A stretch of DNA of 61,862 nucleotides from an uncultured Blautia sp. (GTDB lineage: Bacteria > Bacillota > Clostridia > Lachnospirales > Lachnospiraceae). The notes under the pieces are model-generated. The model saw only the letters and a program-made list of their open reading frames with translations, did not search any database and was not told the DNA's origin. The stretch spans positions 1-61,862 of the forward strand of contig CAKRXU010000014.1 of the NCBI GenBank assembly GCA_934424575.1, given 5' to 3'. This document shows, one piece after another, positions 51,280 to 59,906 of this stretch. The translations under genes were made by a program, and so were the position numbers. Within the stretch, counting starts at the first letter, position 1. Every line of letters starts with the position of its first letter.

Positions 51280-52866
51280 TCATTTCTCGTCGGTCTCAAT
51301 CACACACTGATATTTCCTGCTTTTCTTGTCATAACTGATTTCCACCAACAAAATATTTCCTGTATACTGCCGGATAGATGCAGGATATTTTTTGTCTTTG
51401 ATCTGCTGTAGTGCAGTTTCTGCCTTTTTGTTCCATTTCAATTCCACTACCAGTGCTGGATAATCTGTGAGATATTCTGGTTTGGGAAGATATACAAAAT
51501 CTGCAAAACCTCTACCTGTCGGAAGTTCACGAGCTGGTTTGAAATAATACTGTAAAGTACTCAGATACGCGATGCTCAGCACACTGCTCAAAGTATTCTC
51601 GTTATTATACTGAATTACTGAAGCATATCCCATGTGGATTTTTTCGATTGCTTCTGCCACTGCTGCTTCGTCCATATCAAGTGTTGCTTCAAGAAGATCC
51701 ATTGACTGCTGCTCAAACTCCAGTAACTCATTCCACTTTTTACGCTTTGTTGCTGCAAGAAACTCCTGACGGATTTCCTCATTCGGGATAAAAGTCCTTC
51801 CCCGTGTCTGATCATATGCAAGATATCCAAGATGGATCAGATATGTGATCACATCATCCCGGTCTGCAAAACTTACCGTATCATTTTGGAATGTACCCGT
51901 ATCAACCTCCACAGATGAACCTGAAATCATTTCAATGATCGCCGTTTTCAGTCCGTCAAAATCCATGTTGATCAGTGGGACCACCAGTTCATAACTCGCT
52001 GTCTGTGACCAGTAACTTCTGAAATTTCCTCTCTGCATAACATTTACTACAGCCTTCGGATTATAAATCTGCTGGTCGTCCAACAGATATCCGTCATACC
52101 AGCTTTTGACTTTTTCAAAATCTCTGTGATATTCCGTGCATAACTGTCTGACTTCCTTCTCTGTAAATCCAACAAACGGAGCCAGTATCCCTGCATCAAG
52201 CATTGTAAATTCATCAAAATTATTGAGTGCAGACTGTGTTTTTAATTTTTTTATTGGAAGGATTCCTGTCATATATGCAAGTGCAATGTATCGCGTAGGC
52301 TCCGTTCCCTTGAACATTCCTCTGAGAAAATTGATGTATTCTTCCTGCACAGCGATATTATCTGCTTCATCTCTGATCAGGACATCCCATTCATCAATGA
52401 TCACAATAAATTTATTTCCTGTTGCCGTGTTGATTGCTGACAGTGCATCCGGAAGAGATTTTATTTCATCAGGCACAATATCCGGATAAATGGACTTTAA
52501 TTCCCGGATCACCTGTGCGCTAAGAAAAGCCACCACGTTTTCAGGCCCGCCCGCCGGCTCCAGACACCACTGGATGTCAAAATGCAGTACATCATATTTG
52601 TTAAGATATCTTTTGAAAGAATCCTTACCGCTGATCTGTAAAGGAGAAAACATCTCTTCTGAATCACAGCCTCTGCTGTAATATGCCGTAAGCATATCTG
52701 CCGTAACAGATTTTCCAAATCTTCTCGGTCTGCTGTTACAGATAAACGCCTGCTTCGTACCGATCACTCTATTCGTATAGTCCAGAAGTTCTGTTTTATC
52801 CACATAAATTTCTGAATCAACCGCTGTCTGAAACGCACTGTTGTCAGGATTAAGAAATCTTCCCAT
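51280..52866 (-). CDS. AAA-ATPase-like / PD-(D/E)XK nuclease-like protein, second copy
   Basis: 528 residues from ATG 52866 (AAAGGG upstream; an in-frame start nine codons up has no site). Same architecture as the protein at 32220: YVDKTELLDY, Walker A-like SRPRRFGKSV near residue 42, FIVIIDEWDVLI as Walker B, and a C-terminal nuclease-like core (YPALVVELKWNKKAETAL). The sequences are clearly different subfamilies, so this is not a local duplication. It follows the broken nuclease remnant by 35 bases and probably shares its promoter. Confidence 0.86.
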   Translation of the reverse strand: MGRFLNPDNSAFQTAVDSEIYVDKTELLDYTNRVIGTKQAFICNSRPRRFGKSVTADMLTAYYSRGCDSEEMFSPLQISGKDSFKRYLNKYDVLHFDIQWCLEPAGGPENVVAFLSAQVIRELKSIYPDIVPDEIKSLPDALSAINTATGNKFIVIIDEWDVLIRDEADNIAVQEEYINFLRGMFKGTEPTRYIALAYMTGILPIKKLKTQSALNNFDEFTMLDAGILAPFVGFTEKEVRQLCTEYHRDFEKVKSWYDGYLLDDQQIYNPKAVVNVMQRGNFRSYWSQTASYELVVPLINMDFDGLKTAIIEMISGSSVEVDTGTFQNDTVSFADRDDVITYLIHLGYLAYDQTRGRTFIPNEEIRQEFLAATKRKKWNELLEFEQQSMDLLEATLDMDEAAVAEAIEKIHMGYASVIQYNNENTLSSVLSIAYLSTLQYYFKPARELPTGRGFADFVYLPKPEYLTDYPALVVELKWNKKAETALQQIKDKKYPASIRQYTGNILLVEISYDKKSRKYQCVIETDEK

Positions 52867-52901
52867 ATTGCTTTTGCCCTTTCTGATGCACATTCAACTG
52901 C

Positions 52902-53201
52902 CTATTCCTCTGCTTTAAGTCTTTCAGATTCCAATTCCAGAACTTTGCCTCCCATAATATCACCTAGCCCTTTCCGAACCTCGTCTTCTTCACGGAAAAT
53001 ATAATCCGCAATCTTTACAATCAGTTTCGTCAGATCTGTATTGATCTCACCATCCTCCTGCTGATGTTCATTGCGAAGCTGTGTGATCTTCACATCCTCC
53101 GGGTATGATGTATGAAATACCTCATTGATCAATGGCACTGCCAGATATAGCATCTTCTCGATCATTGTACGGAATACATCATCAAAAATCGTATTATTCA
53201 T
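52902..53201 (-). pseudogene. Internally deleted Rpn/PD-(D/E)XK transposase-like remnant
   Basis: 99 residues from ATG 53201 (AGGAG site). Residues 1-50 (NNTIFDDVFRTMIEKM; EVFHTSYPEDVKITQLRNEH) resemble the start, and residues 55-99 (IADYIFREEDEVRKGLGD; MGGKVLELESERL) the end, of roughly 300-residue Rpn-like nuclease/putative transposase proteins common in Lachnospiraceae. The catalytic middle is missing, so this looks like an in-frame deletion. The reading is from memory of the family and should be treated as likely rather than proven. Confidence 0.65.
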
Positions 53202-53223
53202 ATAACACTCCTTTTGTATTTTC

Positions 53224-53233
53224 ATTATAGCAT
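53224..53233 (-). promoter_or_regulatory. Extended minus-10 promoter
   Basis: TGCTATAAT on the minus strand (TATAAT is the reverse of 53224-53229), an extended minus-10 just upstream of the nuclease remnant. The minus-35 is weak (TTTAAT). Confidence 0.55.
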
Positions 53234-53340
53234 TTTGACAAGTTTTATTAAATACTTAATGTATTTTCATCTTTGGAATCAGCGGCAGATATTGCCTGAA
53301 AAATTACTTATCGGGATCGCGCCGCCTTTTTTTCTTTGGA

Positions 53341-54822
53341 TTATTTGAAGTGTAATGTCTTGTGATATTTTGCGTATTGGTCGAGAAGGTCGCTCCATTT
53401 CTGGCCTTCTGGTTTGGTTTCGTTGTTGTTGTAGTTGTCTTCGCCTTTGAGCTCGTCCATATACTGGATATAGTCCAGAATGTAGATATCGACGGTAGAA
53501 ATGTCTCTGTCCTGAATTGCGAAGATGTTGCAGTTTCCGACAGAATCGTTGTATGGAAGTTTATTTCCGTTGGCATCGAGGGCTACCATGAAGCAGTCGC
53601 TGTTGGAGCCTTCTTCGTAAAGTTCATTTACGGTCAGTTCGTATGGGGTGCGGATCACGGATCTGAGTCCGATGCCTGCATCGTTTGTGTCGTTGAGTTC
53701 CATGACTTCGGTCTGGGAATCGTCTACTGTGACCGGGATGTCGAAGCTCCAGTCACCTTCGTATTTGTAGTAGCCGGCATCCGTTCCATACTTTGCAAAA
53801 TCATCTTCTGACCACTGATAATCTGCTTTCATACCCTTTACTGCAGAAATATCCAAATGTAAGTTGAAAGTATCCGGAATCTCAATATTTTTAATATAAT
53901 TCCGATATTCTCCACCACGCTCAGATATCTTATCTACATACTCTTCCAGTAATGCATACCCTTCATCCGTTTCATCCGACAGATCAGCATCCGTAATCCC
54001 CATCTCATCCAGTACCTGCTGCGTCATTTCATCATATTTTTCATTATATTCTGTGTAATCTTTTGCCACCTGTGCAAGATCATAGCGGAAAATGCACGCA
54101 TAGGTATTATCATCCAGGAACTGTCCTTCCACCTGACCATCGATGCTTGGGTCTGCATCCGGATTAAAGTCCACGCCGCCGGTCATGTCCAGATCTATAA
54201 TTGGTGTGCCACTTTCTGCTCGGGTTTCCGTCTGCGGAAATGGAGTGTCGCTTTTGAACTGCATGGTCACATAGACTGCCTGACTGTTCGCAAATACTTC
54301 GGAGCAGGTGATCGTCAGGCCGTCTGCTGTTTTGGTGTAGGCTGAGTCTCCTTTTGCTGTTGCGACCGCGGCATTTGTGTCTGCTACAGTTGCACCTATT
54401 TCCTCCTGTCCTGTTGTATTGTCTTCTGCCCACTTTCCGTTTTCTGCTATGTTATTTCCTTCTGCATCAACTCCGTCAACAGCTTCCAGTGTTGTCGCGT
54501 GGTCTGCGAAATCTCCAAAGAAACTTACATTATTCTGCAGCGTTTCAAAAAGTCCTCCCACAACCGGGATATTTTTTGCCATGACAGGATCTGTCATGTA
54601 AAATACAAAAGCAATGATCAGCACTGCTGCTGCGCCACCCGCGATTCTGCCGCCAATTTTCATCCAGTGGTATGAATCTTTCGGCGCCTTTTTCTGTACT
54701 ACGGTATTGTTTTCGATCAGACGATATGCCTGGCTGATCCGTTCATGTACGATCACCGGTATTTCTGTATCTTTCTGAAGTTTTTCCTGAAAGTCTTTTT
54801 CGTTATTATTAAAAGTCATCAT
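53341..54822 (-). CDS. DUF4179-type membrane protein, putative anti-sigma factor
   Basis: 493 residues from ATG 54822, which overlaps the sigma-factor stop (TGATG) and has GGAGGG nine bases upstream. Cytoplasmic N-terminus of about 55 residues, one membrane segment (GGRIAGGAAAVLIIAFVFYMT), and a large extracellular region including the DUF4179-like core (PVMAKNIPVVGGLFETLQ). Gene order and topology match ECF sigma/anti-sigma pairs, so it probably holds the sigma factor at the membrane until a signal arrives. The signal is unknown. Confidence 0.82.
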   Translation of the reverse strand: MMTFNNNEKDFQEKLQKDTEIPVIVHERISQAYRLIENNTVVQKKAPKDSYHWMKIGGRIAGGAAAVLIIAFVFYMTDPVMAKNIPVVGGLFETLQNNVSFFGDFADHATTLEAVDGVDAEGNNIAENGKWAEDNTTGQEEIGATVADTNAAVATAKGDSAYTKTADGLTITCSEVFANSQAVYVTMQFKSDTPFPQTETRAESGTPIIDLDMTGGVDFNPDADPSIDGQVEGQFLDDNTYACIFRYDLAQVAKDYTEYNEKYDEMTQQVLDEMGITDADLSDETDEGYALLEEYVDKISERGGEYRNYIKNIEIPDTFNLHLDISAVKGMKADYQWSEDDFAKYGTDAGYYKYEGDWSFDIPVTVDDSQTEVMELNDTNDAGIGLRSVIRTPYELTVNELYEEGSNSDCFMVALDANGNKLPYNDSVGNCNIFAIQDRDISTVDIYILDYIQYMDELKGEDNYNNNETKPEGQKWSDLLDQYAKYHKTLHFK

Positions 54823-55343
54823 CAAACACGTCCCTCCCTGACCTTATATTCATACATCTGCGCAATCTGTTTTCTGCCACGTTGAAGGCGGGATTTTACG
54901 GTGCTTTCTTTCATATCCAGGATGTCACTGATCTCGCGGATATTGAATCCTTCCATGTAGTACAGAAGAATCACCAGACGGTACTTGTTATCCAGCGGTT
55001 CCAGCACCTGTACCCATTCCTTCGCTGCATATTCTTCCTCATAAAAAGGCGTATCCGGCATCTGATCGGTGTATGTGATCTGCTTTTTTCTCTGCAGAAT
55101 ATCTTTACATTTGTTGATCAGGATCCGTATCATCCATGTCTTAAAATACTTGTTCTGCTTCAGACTTTTGAGATTTTCATAACAGGAAAGGATCGTATCC
55201 TGGATCGCATCGGCGGCATCCTCATCGTTTTTGAGATAGGAAAACGCAACCTTATACATGCACTGTACCTGTTCATCCATAAGCCGGCAGAATGCATCTT
55301 TGTCGCCTTTTTTGGCCTTTCTTATCAAAAATTCATTCATCAT
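54822..55343 (-). CDS. ECF-type RNA polymerase sigma factor
   Basis: 173 residues from ATG 55343 (AGGAGA at proper distance; the in-frame ATG at 55352 directly abuts the site). Sigma region 2 (DEDAADAIQDTILSCYENLKS) and region 4 (LYYMEGFNIREISDILDMKE; STVKSRLQRGRKQIAQM) are clear. It overlaps the putative anti-sigma gene by one base. It probably directs its own promoter. Confidence 0.93.
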   Translation of the reverse strand: MMNEFLIRKAKKGDKDAFCRLMDEQVQCMYKVAFSYLKNDEDAADAIQDTILSCYENLKSLKQNKYFKTWMIRILINKCKDILQRKKQITYTDQMPDTPFYEEEYAAKEWVQVLEPLDNKYRLVILLYYMEGFNIREISDILDMKESTVKSRLQRGRKQIAQMYEYKVREGRV

Positions 55344-55401
55344 CTTCTCCATTCTCCTGTCTCTGACCGGTCATCAGGAAATGCGTTGTAAAAGCTTTTT
55401 T

Positions 55402-55434
55402 GTTTCTGTGCTTCTACTTATTAGACACAGAAAC
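55402..55434. promoter_or_regulatory. Inverted repeat upstream of sigma-factor gene
   Basis: GTTTCTGTG (55402-55410) and CACAGAAAC (55426-55434), perfect 9-bp arms about 60 bases before the sigma-factor start. On the minus strand the spacer reads TCTAATAAG, which resembles minus-10 elements of some ECF promoters, so autoregulation is possible. Confidence 0.4.
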
Positions 55435-55497
55435 CACCAAAAAGGACGCAGGCTTTTTGAAAAAATTTTCCGCTGAAAAAACTCTCATACAAAAACA

Positions 55498-55531
55498 CCG
55501 CAGAGTCACCGGAAGGGGTATGGCTCTGCGG
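55498..55531 (-). terminator. Terminator of the HipA-like operon
   Basis: CCGCAGAG (55498-55505) and CTCTGCGG (55524-55531), then TGTTTTTG on the minus strand, just after the stop of the kinase gene at 55546. Confidence 0.85.
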
Positions 55532-55545
55532 TATGGAATCTCTCT

Positions 55546-56373
55546 TTACTGCGGTCTTCTCATCAAATATGCATATTTACGGATTTGTGTGCGGAGCAGA
55601 CTCTCAACTCGTTCTCGGATTTTATCAGAATAACTTCTTTCGAATTGATTCAGTATTTCCTGAACATCTTTGATTGTAAACATAAATTCAATCTGATTTC
55701 CGTATAACTCTTCGGCAGTTTCTAACTGTACATCAAAATCTGAATGAAATGGCTTTGCTTCTATTTTTTCCATGCATTTTTCGACAGATAGATCTATAGG
55801 ATAGTCATAACTTGTATCTGAAAACAGGCAGAGCCCCTGGTCAAAAATCGGACTCAGCGAATACTGTCCTGTTTTTTCGTTATAGATTACAGCAATATTG
55901 TTTGTATGGCGGTCTTCATTCAGAAAAAATGCATCTATTTCCAATATAGCTGTAATATATTTGCCAAAATCTTCTATATGCGTAATCTCCTCCATCTCTT
56001 CGACCAGATATTGGATTTTCTCTGATACATCTTGGAATTCCGACAATTTAACTGCCAGACTTTCTCCTGTATATTGACGATACAGCTTTTCCACCGGAAT
56101 GAGGATCTGATCCTGCTGTAAAAAATCCCTGCTGGAGCAACCATTTATCATATTTCCTTTATACTCTATCCGAACATGCTGATAACTGACAAATGGATAT
56201 GACAAACTACTCCTCTCCAGAAGTGCTGAAACCATCACCTCTGACAGACTTTCATATCCCATATAATCTGCTTTGCACCATGTATCTTCTATCTTCCATT
56301 TGCGCTGATCTCCCTTGGAAGTATGACCAGTTTTGTGAAGTGGAGAAACTGTATCAAGTACTATTTTTTTCAT
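55546..56373 (-). CDS. HipA-like serine/threonine kinase, core domain only
   Basis: 275 residues. The catalytic segment N152-E-D-R-H-T-N-N159 and the metal-binding FDQG (D178) match the HipA/HipT kinase motifs. GHTSKGDQRKW near residues 16-26 may act as the ATP loop, and E42/E45 in the following helix as the Lys partner. It is far shorter than full HipA (about 440) and lacks the N-terminal subdomain. It overlaps the upstream HTH gene by four bases (ATGA), so both are made together. HipA toxins phosphorylate tRNA synthetases; the target here is unknown. Confidence 0.78.
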   Translation of the reverse strand: MKKIVLDTVSPLHKTGHTSKGDQRKWKIEDTWCKADYMGYESLSEVMVSALLERSSLSYPFVSYQHVRIEYKGNMINGCSSRDFLQQDQILIPVEKLYRQYTGESLAVKLSEFQDVSEKIQYLVEEMEEITHIEDFGKYITAILEIDAFFLNEDRHTNNIAVIYNEKTGQYSLSPIFDQGLCLFSDTSYDYPIDLSVEKCMEKIEAKPFHSDFDVQLETAEELYGNQIEFMFTIKDVQEILNQFERSYSDKIRERVESLLRTQIRKYAYLMRRPQ

Positions 56374-56984
56374 TTTACATCATCCTTTTTCAAAATCATG
56401 ATCCATTGATGATCTCCCTCCATATAACCCTGTGTTTTTTCAATGATAAGCAGCGGATCATAAAATGGAAGGTTCATTTCTCTCAAAATTTCTTTCGCGT
56501 GATCGCGTGTTCTGGGGAAACATCTGTCCTCTAAAAAATATTCAAAATCTACCCATTTCGGCTCCGGCAGTACTCCAAAGGCCCGTAATGGAATCTGCTC
56601 TGTATAGTTCTGGATATATATTTTTTCATGTTTAAAATCAATGTCAATCGTCGTGCACAGATCATCATGATTCATATAATCCATACGCATTTTTATGTCC
56701 GGATCATCACTGAAATGGTGCGCACGTTTGATCTGACTGTAAATTGTCTGTCTCGAAACCTGATATTCCCGGGCGATCTTTGCAATCTTTTCCCCTCGCT
56801 TCTGCAATGCCAGAATCCGGGCAATCTGTGGTTCTGTAAAAGAATTTCTTCGCCCGCTTTTATGCCCTGATACACTTTTATCTGCATCTATATTTCTATT
56901 TGCTGACCTAGAAATCTGCCTCAGTTTCTCAAGATCAGTTGTTCCAAAAATTTCATATATCTGCCTTTTAAAATCTTTTTCCAT
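56370..56984 (-). CDS. HTH regulator fused to HipA-N-like domain, putative antitoxin
   Basis: 204 residues. Residues 48-90 hold a resolvase/Hin-type HTH (EPQIARILALQKRGEKIAKI; AREYQVSRQTIYSQIKRAHH). Residues about 105-200 (FLEDRCFPRTRDHAKEILRE; YDPLLIIEKTQGYMEGDHQW) resemble the N-terminal segment of long Firmicutes HipA-domain proteins (pattern RxxPxxR, DxxxIIxxxxGxxxxDxxW). So the DNA-binding antitoxin and the missing kinase N-subdomain appear to be one protein. The leader holds an inverted repeat that may be its operator. Confidence 0.72.
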   Translation of the reverse strand: MEKDFKRQIYEIFGTTDLEKLRQISRSANRNIDADKSVSGHKSGRRNSFTEPQIARILALQKRGEKIAKIAREYQVSRQTIYSQIKRAHHFSDDPDIKMRMDYMNHDDLCTTIDIDFKHEKIYIQNYTEQIPLRAFGVLPEPKWVDFEYFLEDRCFPRTRDHAKEILREMNLPFYDPLLIIEKTQGYMEGDHQWIMILKKDDVK

Positions 56985-56989
56985 ATCCG

Positions 56990-57036
56990 CCTCACCTCGC
57001 TAAGTTGAGGATAACATGCCATAAAAAAAGTGTCAA
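56990..57036 (-). promoter_or_regulatory. Promoter and candidate operator of the HipA-like operon
   Basis: TTGACA (reverse of 57031-57036), 17-base spacer, TATCCT (reverse of 57008-57013). Downstream, CCTCA (56990-56994) and TGAGG (57006-57010) form a dyad that overlaps the ribosome site, suggesting autoregulation. Confidence 0.6.
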
Positions 57037-57059
57037 GAAATTATTACTTGACACTTTTT
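57025..57059 (-). terminator. Terminator of CYTH gene overlapping next promoter
   Basis: Perfect 13-bp arms AAAAAGTGTCAAG (57025-57037) and CTTGACACTTTTT (57047-57059), with T7 on the minus strand. The same right arm supplies the minus-35 of the HipA-like operon promoter. Confidence 0.88.
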
Positions 57060-57065
57060 GACATT

Positions 57066-57626
57066 TTATTTTTTCTTCTTTTTCAAAAGCATAGACAGAT
57101 AGGAGGTTCTCGTCGTATCCTGCATGGAATAGCCAAGCGTATGCAAGATCTGTTCCAGCTGATCGAGAGCCGCTTCCCGTTTCTCCTCCTCATCGACAAT
57201 GATCTCCAGTTCCAGATAATCTCCCAGGTTCGTGACAGCATCCACGCAGGCAGTGATATTATCCCTGTGATAATACTGCCGAAGCTTCTCCACCACCGGA
57301 ACCGGCCGGAAACCAATCCTCTCCAATATCTCCCGACAAATTTCTCCATCCCCCACAGACGTCTCCAACTCCTGTCTTGTCATAGAAGTATTATCAAGTT
57401 TTGCACCCTTATACGTAATCACAGCCGACCTCTCACCCGTTCCCCGATTCTCTACACACCTCACCCGAAGCGCCTCATCCAACCCCACAAAATCATGATG
57501 CTCCGCCATATAATAAGTATCAGATTCCATAACAAACTTCCCCTTACAAAACCCAATCTCTGCCAGAATTTTCTCTATACATTCCTTATCACTTATCCTT
57601 AATTTAATCTCAACTTCTATGCTCAT
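57066..57626 (-). CDS. CYTH-domain protein, class IV adenylate cyclase-like
   Basis: 186 residues, one CYTH domain. The signature E4-V-E6-I-K8 (ExExK) opens the protein, and alternating charged strands follow (RVRCVENRGTGERSAVITYKG; LELEIIVDEEEKRE), lining the triphosphate tunnel. Members include CyaB cyclases and triphosphatases; which reaction applies cannot be decided. Ribosome site GGGAG. It is followed by a strong terminator. Confidence 0.85.
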   Translation of the reverse strand: MSIEVEIKLRISDKECIEKILAEIGFCKGKFVMESDTYYMAEHHDFVGLDEALRVRCVENRGTGERSAVITYKGAKLDNTSMTRQELETSVGDGEICREILERIGFRPVPVVEKLRQYYHRDNITACVDAVTNLGDYLELEIIVDEEEKREAALDQLEQILHTLGYSMQDTTRTSYLSMLLKKKKK

Positions 57627-57863
57627 AACTACTTACACTCCCACTATTTTTCTTCTAATATAACACAATCCCCCCCACATGAACACCTGTCTCATGCACC
57701 CATAATATGACATACAGCGGGACAATCCATCCCCATTCCACAATCAAGACTCAGGGAGCCCACAAAAAAAGAGGAACCCTTTCATACGAAAACCTCCCCA
57801 CCTGAAACACCAGGAGAAATTTTCAAAGGATTCCTCACACAACCAAATTCACGTCAAACACCC

Positions 57864-57902
57864 AGCCCAGGGTGTGCAGAGGGACTGGCGAAGTCCCTCT
57901 GC
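57864..57902 (-). repeat. Dispersed hairpin repeat, copy 2
   Basis: AGCCCAGGGTGT (57864-57875) next to hairpin 57876-57902 (arms GCAGAGGGACT and AGTCCCTCTGC), the same layout as at 440-478 but in the opposite orientation. It lies in the 319-base gap 57627-57945 after fucO. The rest of the gap holds a weak CYTH promoter near 57655 and no gene that I can support. Confidence 0.7.
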
Positions 57903-57945
57903 AGTTTTGCAATACCCCTTTGCGGTTTCATACGATTTTTCTAAA

Positions 57946-59091
57946 TCACATGATCTTTCTGAAAAGATCCTTCAAATCCTCCACACTCGCATCCTTCGGG
58001 TTACCCGGCGCACAAGCATCCGCATGTGCAGATTCAGCGAGGAACTGCAGATCCTCTTCTTTAATAGCCTCCAGCTTAGTCGGAATTCCAACATCAACAG
58101 AAAGCTTTCTGACAGCATCAATAGCAGCCTTTCTATACTCCTCCTGAGTCATAGAATCCACATCTTTCACACCCATTGCACGTGCGATCTCACGATACTT
58201 CTCCCCAGTGCATTCCTGGTTATATTCCATTACGATCGGAAGCATCATAGCGCATGCAACACCATGCGGAGTATCATAAACAGCACCCAGTGTATGCGCC
58301 ATGGAATGTGCGATTCCAAGACCTACATTTGAGAATCCCATACCTGCGATATACTGTCCAAGAGCCATTCCCTCACGACCTTCTTTGGTGTTTTCAACAG
58401 CTCCGCGAAGAGATTTGGAGATCAGTTCAATCGCTTTGAGATGGAACATATCTGTCATTTCCCATGCAGCTTTTGTTGTATATCCTTCGATTGCATGAGT
58501 CAGGGCATCCATACCTGTAGAAGCGGTCAGTCCTTTAGGCATTGAAGACATCATTTCCGGGTCAACAACTGCGATGATCGGCATGTCATGCGGGTCAACG
58601 CATACGAATTTACGTTTCTTTTCTACATCTGTGATAACGTAGTTGATGGTAACTTCTGCTGCTGTTCCTGCTGTTGTCGGAACTGCGATGATCGGTACGC
58701 AAGGTTTCTTTGTCGGTGCTGTACCCTCCAGGCTTCTTACATCCTCAAATTCCGGGTTTGCGATGATGATACCGATTGCTTTTGCAGTATCCATGGAAGA
58801 ACCACCACCGATTGCAATGATATAATCTGCACCGGATTTTTTGAATGCAGCTACACCATTCTGCACGTTCTGGATGGTCGGGTTTGCTTTGATATCAGAA
58901 TAAATTTCGTATTCCAGACCCTCTTTTTCAAGGACATCTGTTACCTTGCTTGTTACGTTAAATTTGATCAGATCCGGGTCAGAGCATACAAATGCTTTTT
59001 TGAATGCATGTGCTTTTGCTTCGTTTGCGATCTCTGCAATTGCACCTGCTCCGTGATAAGATGTTCCGTTTAAGTTAATTCTATTTGCCAT
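57946..59091 (-). CDS. fucO: Lactaldehyde reductase / 1,2-propanediol oxidoreductase
   Basis: 381 residues, iron-dependent group III alcohol dehydrogenase. NAD motif GGGSSMDTAKAIG (about 95-107); metal ligands D195 and H199 (GMDALTHAIEG), H262 (GIAHSMAH) and H276 (TPHG). The whole sequence (EFEDVRSLEG, TTAGTAAEVTINYVITD, KFVCVDPHD) follows E. coli FucO. It interconverts lactaldehyde and 1,2-propanediol with NAD(H), an end step of fucose or rhamnose fermentation. No fucose genes are nearby; a TetR gene lies just upstream and may control it. Confidence 0.93.
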   Translation of the reverse strand: MANRINLNGTSYHGAGAIAEIANEAKAHAFKKAFVCSDPDLIKFNVTSKVTDVLEKEGLEYEIYSDIKANPTIQNVQNGVAAFKKSGADYIIAIGGGSSMDTAKAIGIIIANPEFEDVRSLEGTAPTKKPCVPIIAVPTTAGTAAEVTINYVITDVEKKRKFVCVDPHDMPIIAVVDPEMMSSMPKGLTASTGMDALTHAIEGYTTKAAWEMTDMFHLKAIELISKSLRGAVENTKEGREGMALGQYIAGMGFSNVGLGIAHSMAHTLGAVYDTPHGVACAMMLPIVMEYNQECTGEKYREIARAMGVKDVDSMTQEEYRKAAIDAVRKLSVDVGIPTKLEAIKEEDLQFLAESAHADACAPGNPKDASVEDLKDLFRKIM

Positions 59092-59164
59092 GATAATTAC
59101 ATCCCTTTCTGCGTCGCTCGCGCCTTAACTTTGTTATTATCTTAACAATAGTTTTATAAAAAAG

Positions 59165-59206
59165 AAAGTTACAGAATCCAACAAGTGTAACGTTTTCTGT
59201 AACTTT
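59165..59206 (-). terminator. Terminator between TetR gene and fucO
   Basis: Perfect 12-bp arms AAAGTTACAGAA (59165-59176) and TTCTGTAACTTT (59195-59206); the minus strand continues CTTTTTTAT. It could also serve as an operator for fucO. Confidence 0.75.
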
Positions 59207-59318
59207 CGTGATTTGTTCTAAATTTATGCATTCATATTCAGTAAAAATAACCAGATGTATCTTTCCTGTTTATGGAAATATTTCTGTAACGCCTGTATTT
59301 CCAACATTTTTGAAGTTG

Positions 59319-59906
59319 TCAGTTCAGGATCTCAAGCCTCACAAAAATCTCTGCAAGCTTTTCCGGCATCCCATCTACAATGATAGATGCCAGTTCTTCC
59401 GGGGTACATGTCACCCCTCCTGTCACCCATTTGACAGTCATATAAATAGAGCTCTGGCAGTACATTTCCAGCAGATAATGAACGTTTTCGCCCGGTACTT
59501 TGCCAGTTTTTTCACGAATTAAATTTTCGTAAAACTGTAAGATCAGCTCGAAATCATGCTGTCTGAGGGAATTCTGTTCGTCATAACGAAACGCTGCCGC
59601 AAAAAACGTCTGCTCTTCCTGAATATAAGTAAACTTCTTGACCAGAGCATCATAGACCGTCTTTCCACGTCCCATATGTTCAAAAGATTTCGTAAGAAGT
59701 TTGTCAAAATACCAGTTGATCAGGTCGTATTTGTCCAGAAAATTCCTGTAAAAAGTCTGTCTTGTAAGCTCACATTTCTCTGTGATCTGCTTCACTGTAA
59801 TGTTCTCTACAGGAGTTGTCTGCATACATTCTTTCATGGCCCGCGCCAGCCGGTATTTGGTTTTTTCACCCTTTGTCAGATCTCTCTGGTTGCCTGTTTC
59901 AGCCAT
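59319..59906 (-). CDS. TetR/AcrR-family regulator (DhaS-like)
   Basis: 195 residues. The N-terminal HTH spans about 15-60 (TKYRLARAMKECMQTTPVEN; CELTRQTFYRNFLDKYDLI), and the C-terminal domain resembles the TetR_C_8/DhaS type. It overlaps the end of the upstream aminopeptidase gene by 31 bases, and its ribosome site GAGGAAG lies inside that gene, so it depends on the same transcript. By position fucO is its likely target; this is inference. Confidence 0.88.
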   Translation of the reverse strand: MAETGNQRDLTKGEKTKYRLARAMKECMQTTPVENITVKQITEKCELTRQTFYRNFLDKYDLINWYFDKLLTKSFEHMGRGKTVYDALVKKFTYIQEEQTFFAAAFRYDEQNSLRQHDFELILQFYENLIREKTGKVPGENVHYLLEMYCQSSIYMTVKWVTGGVTCTPEELASIIVDGMPEKLAEIFVRLEILN

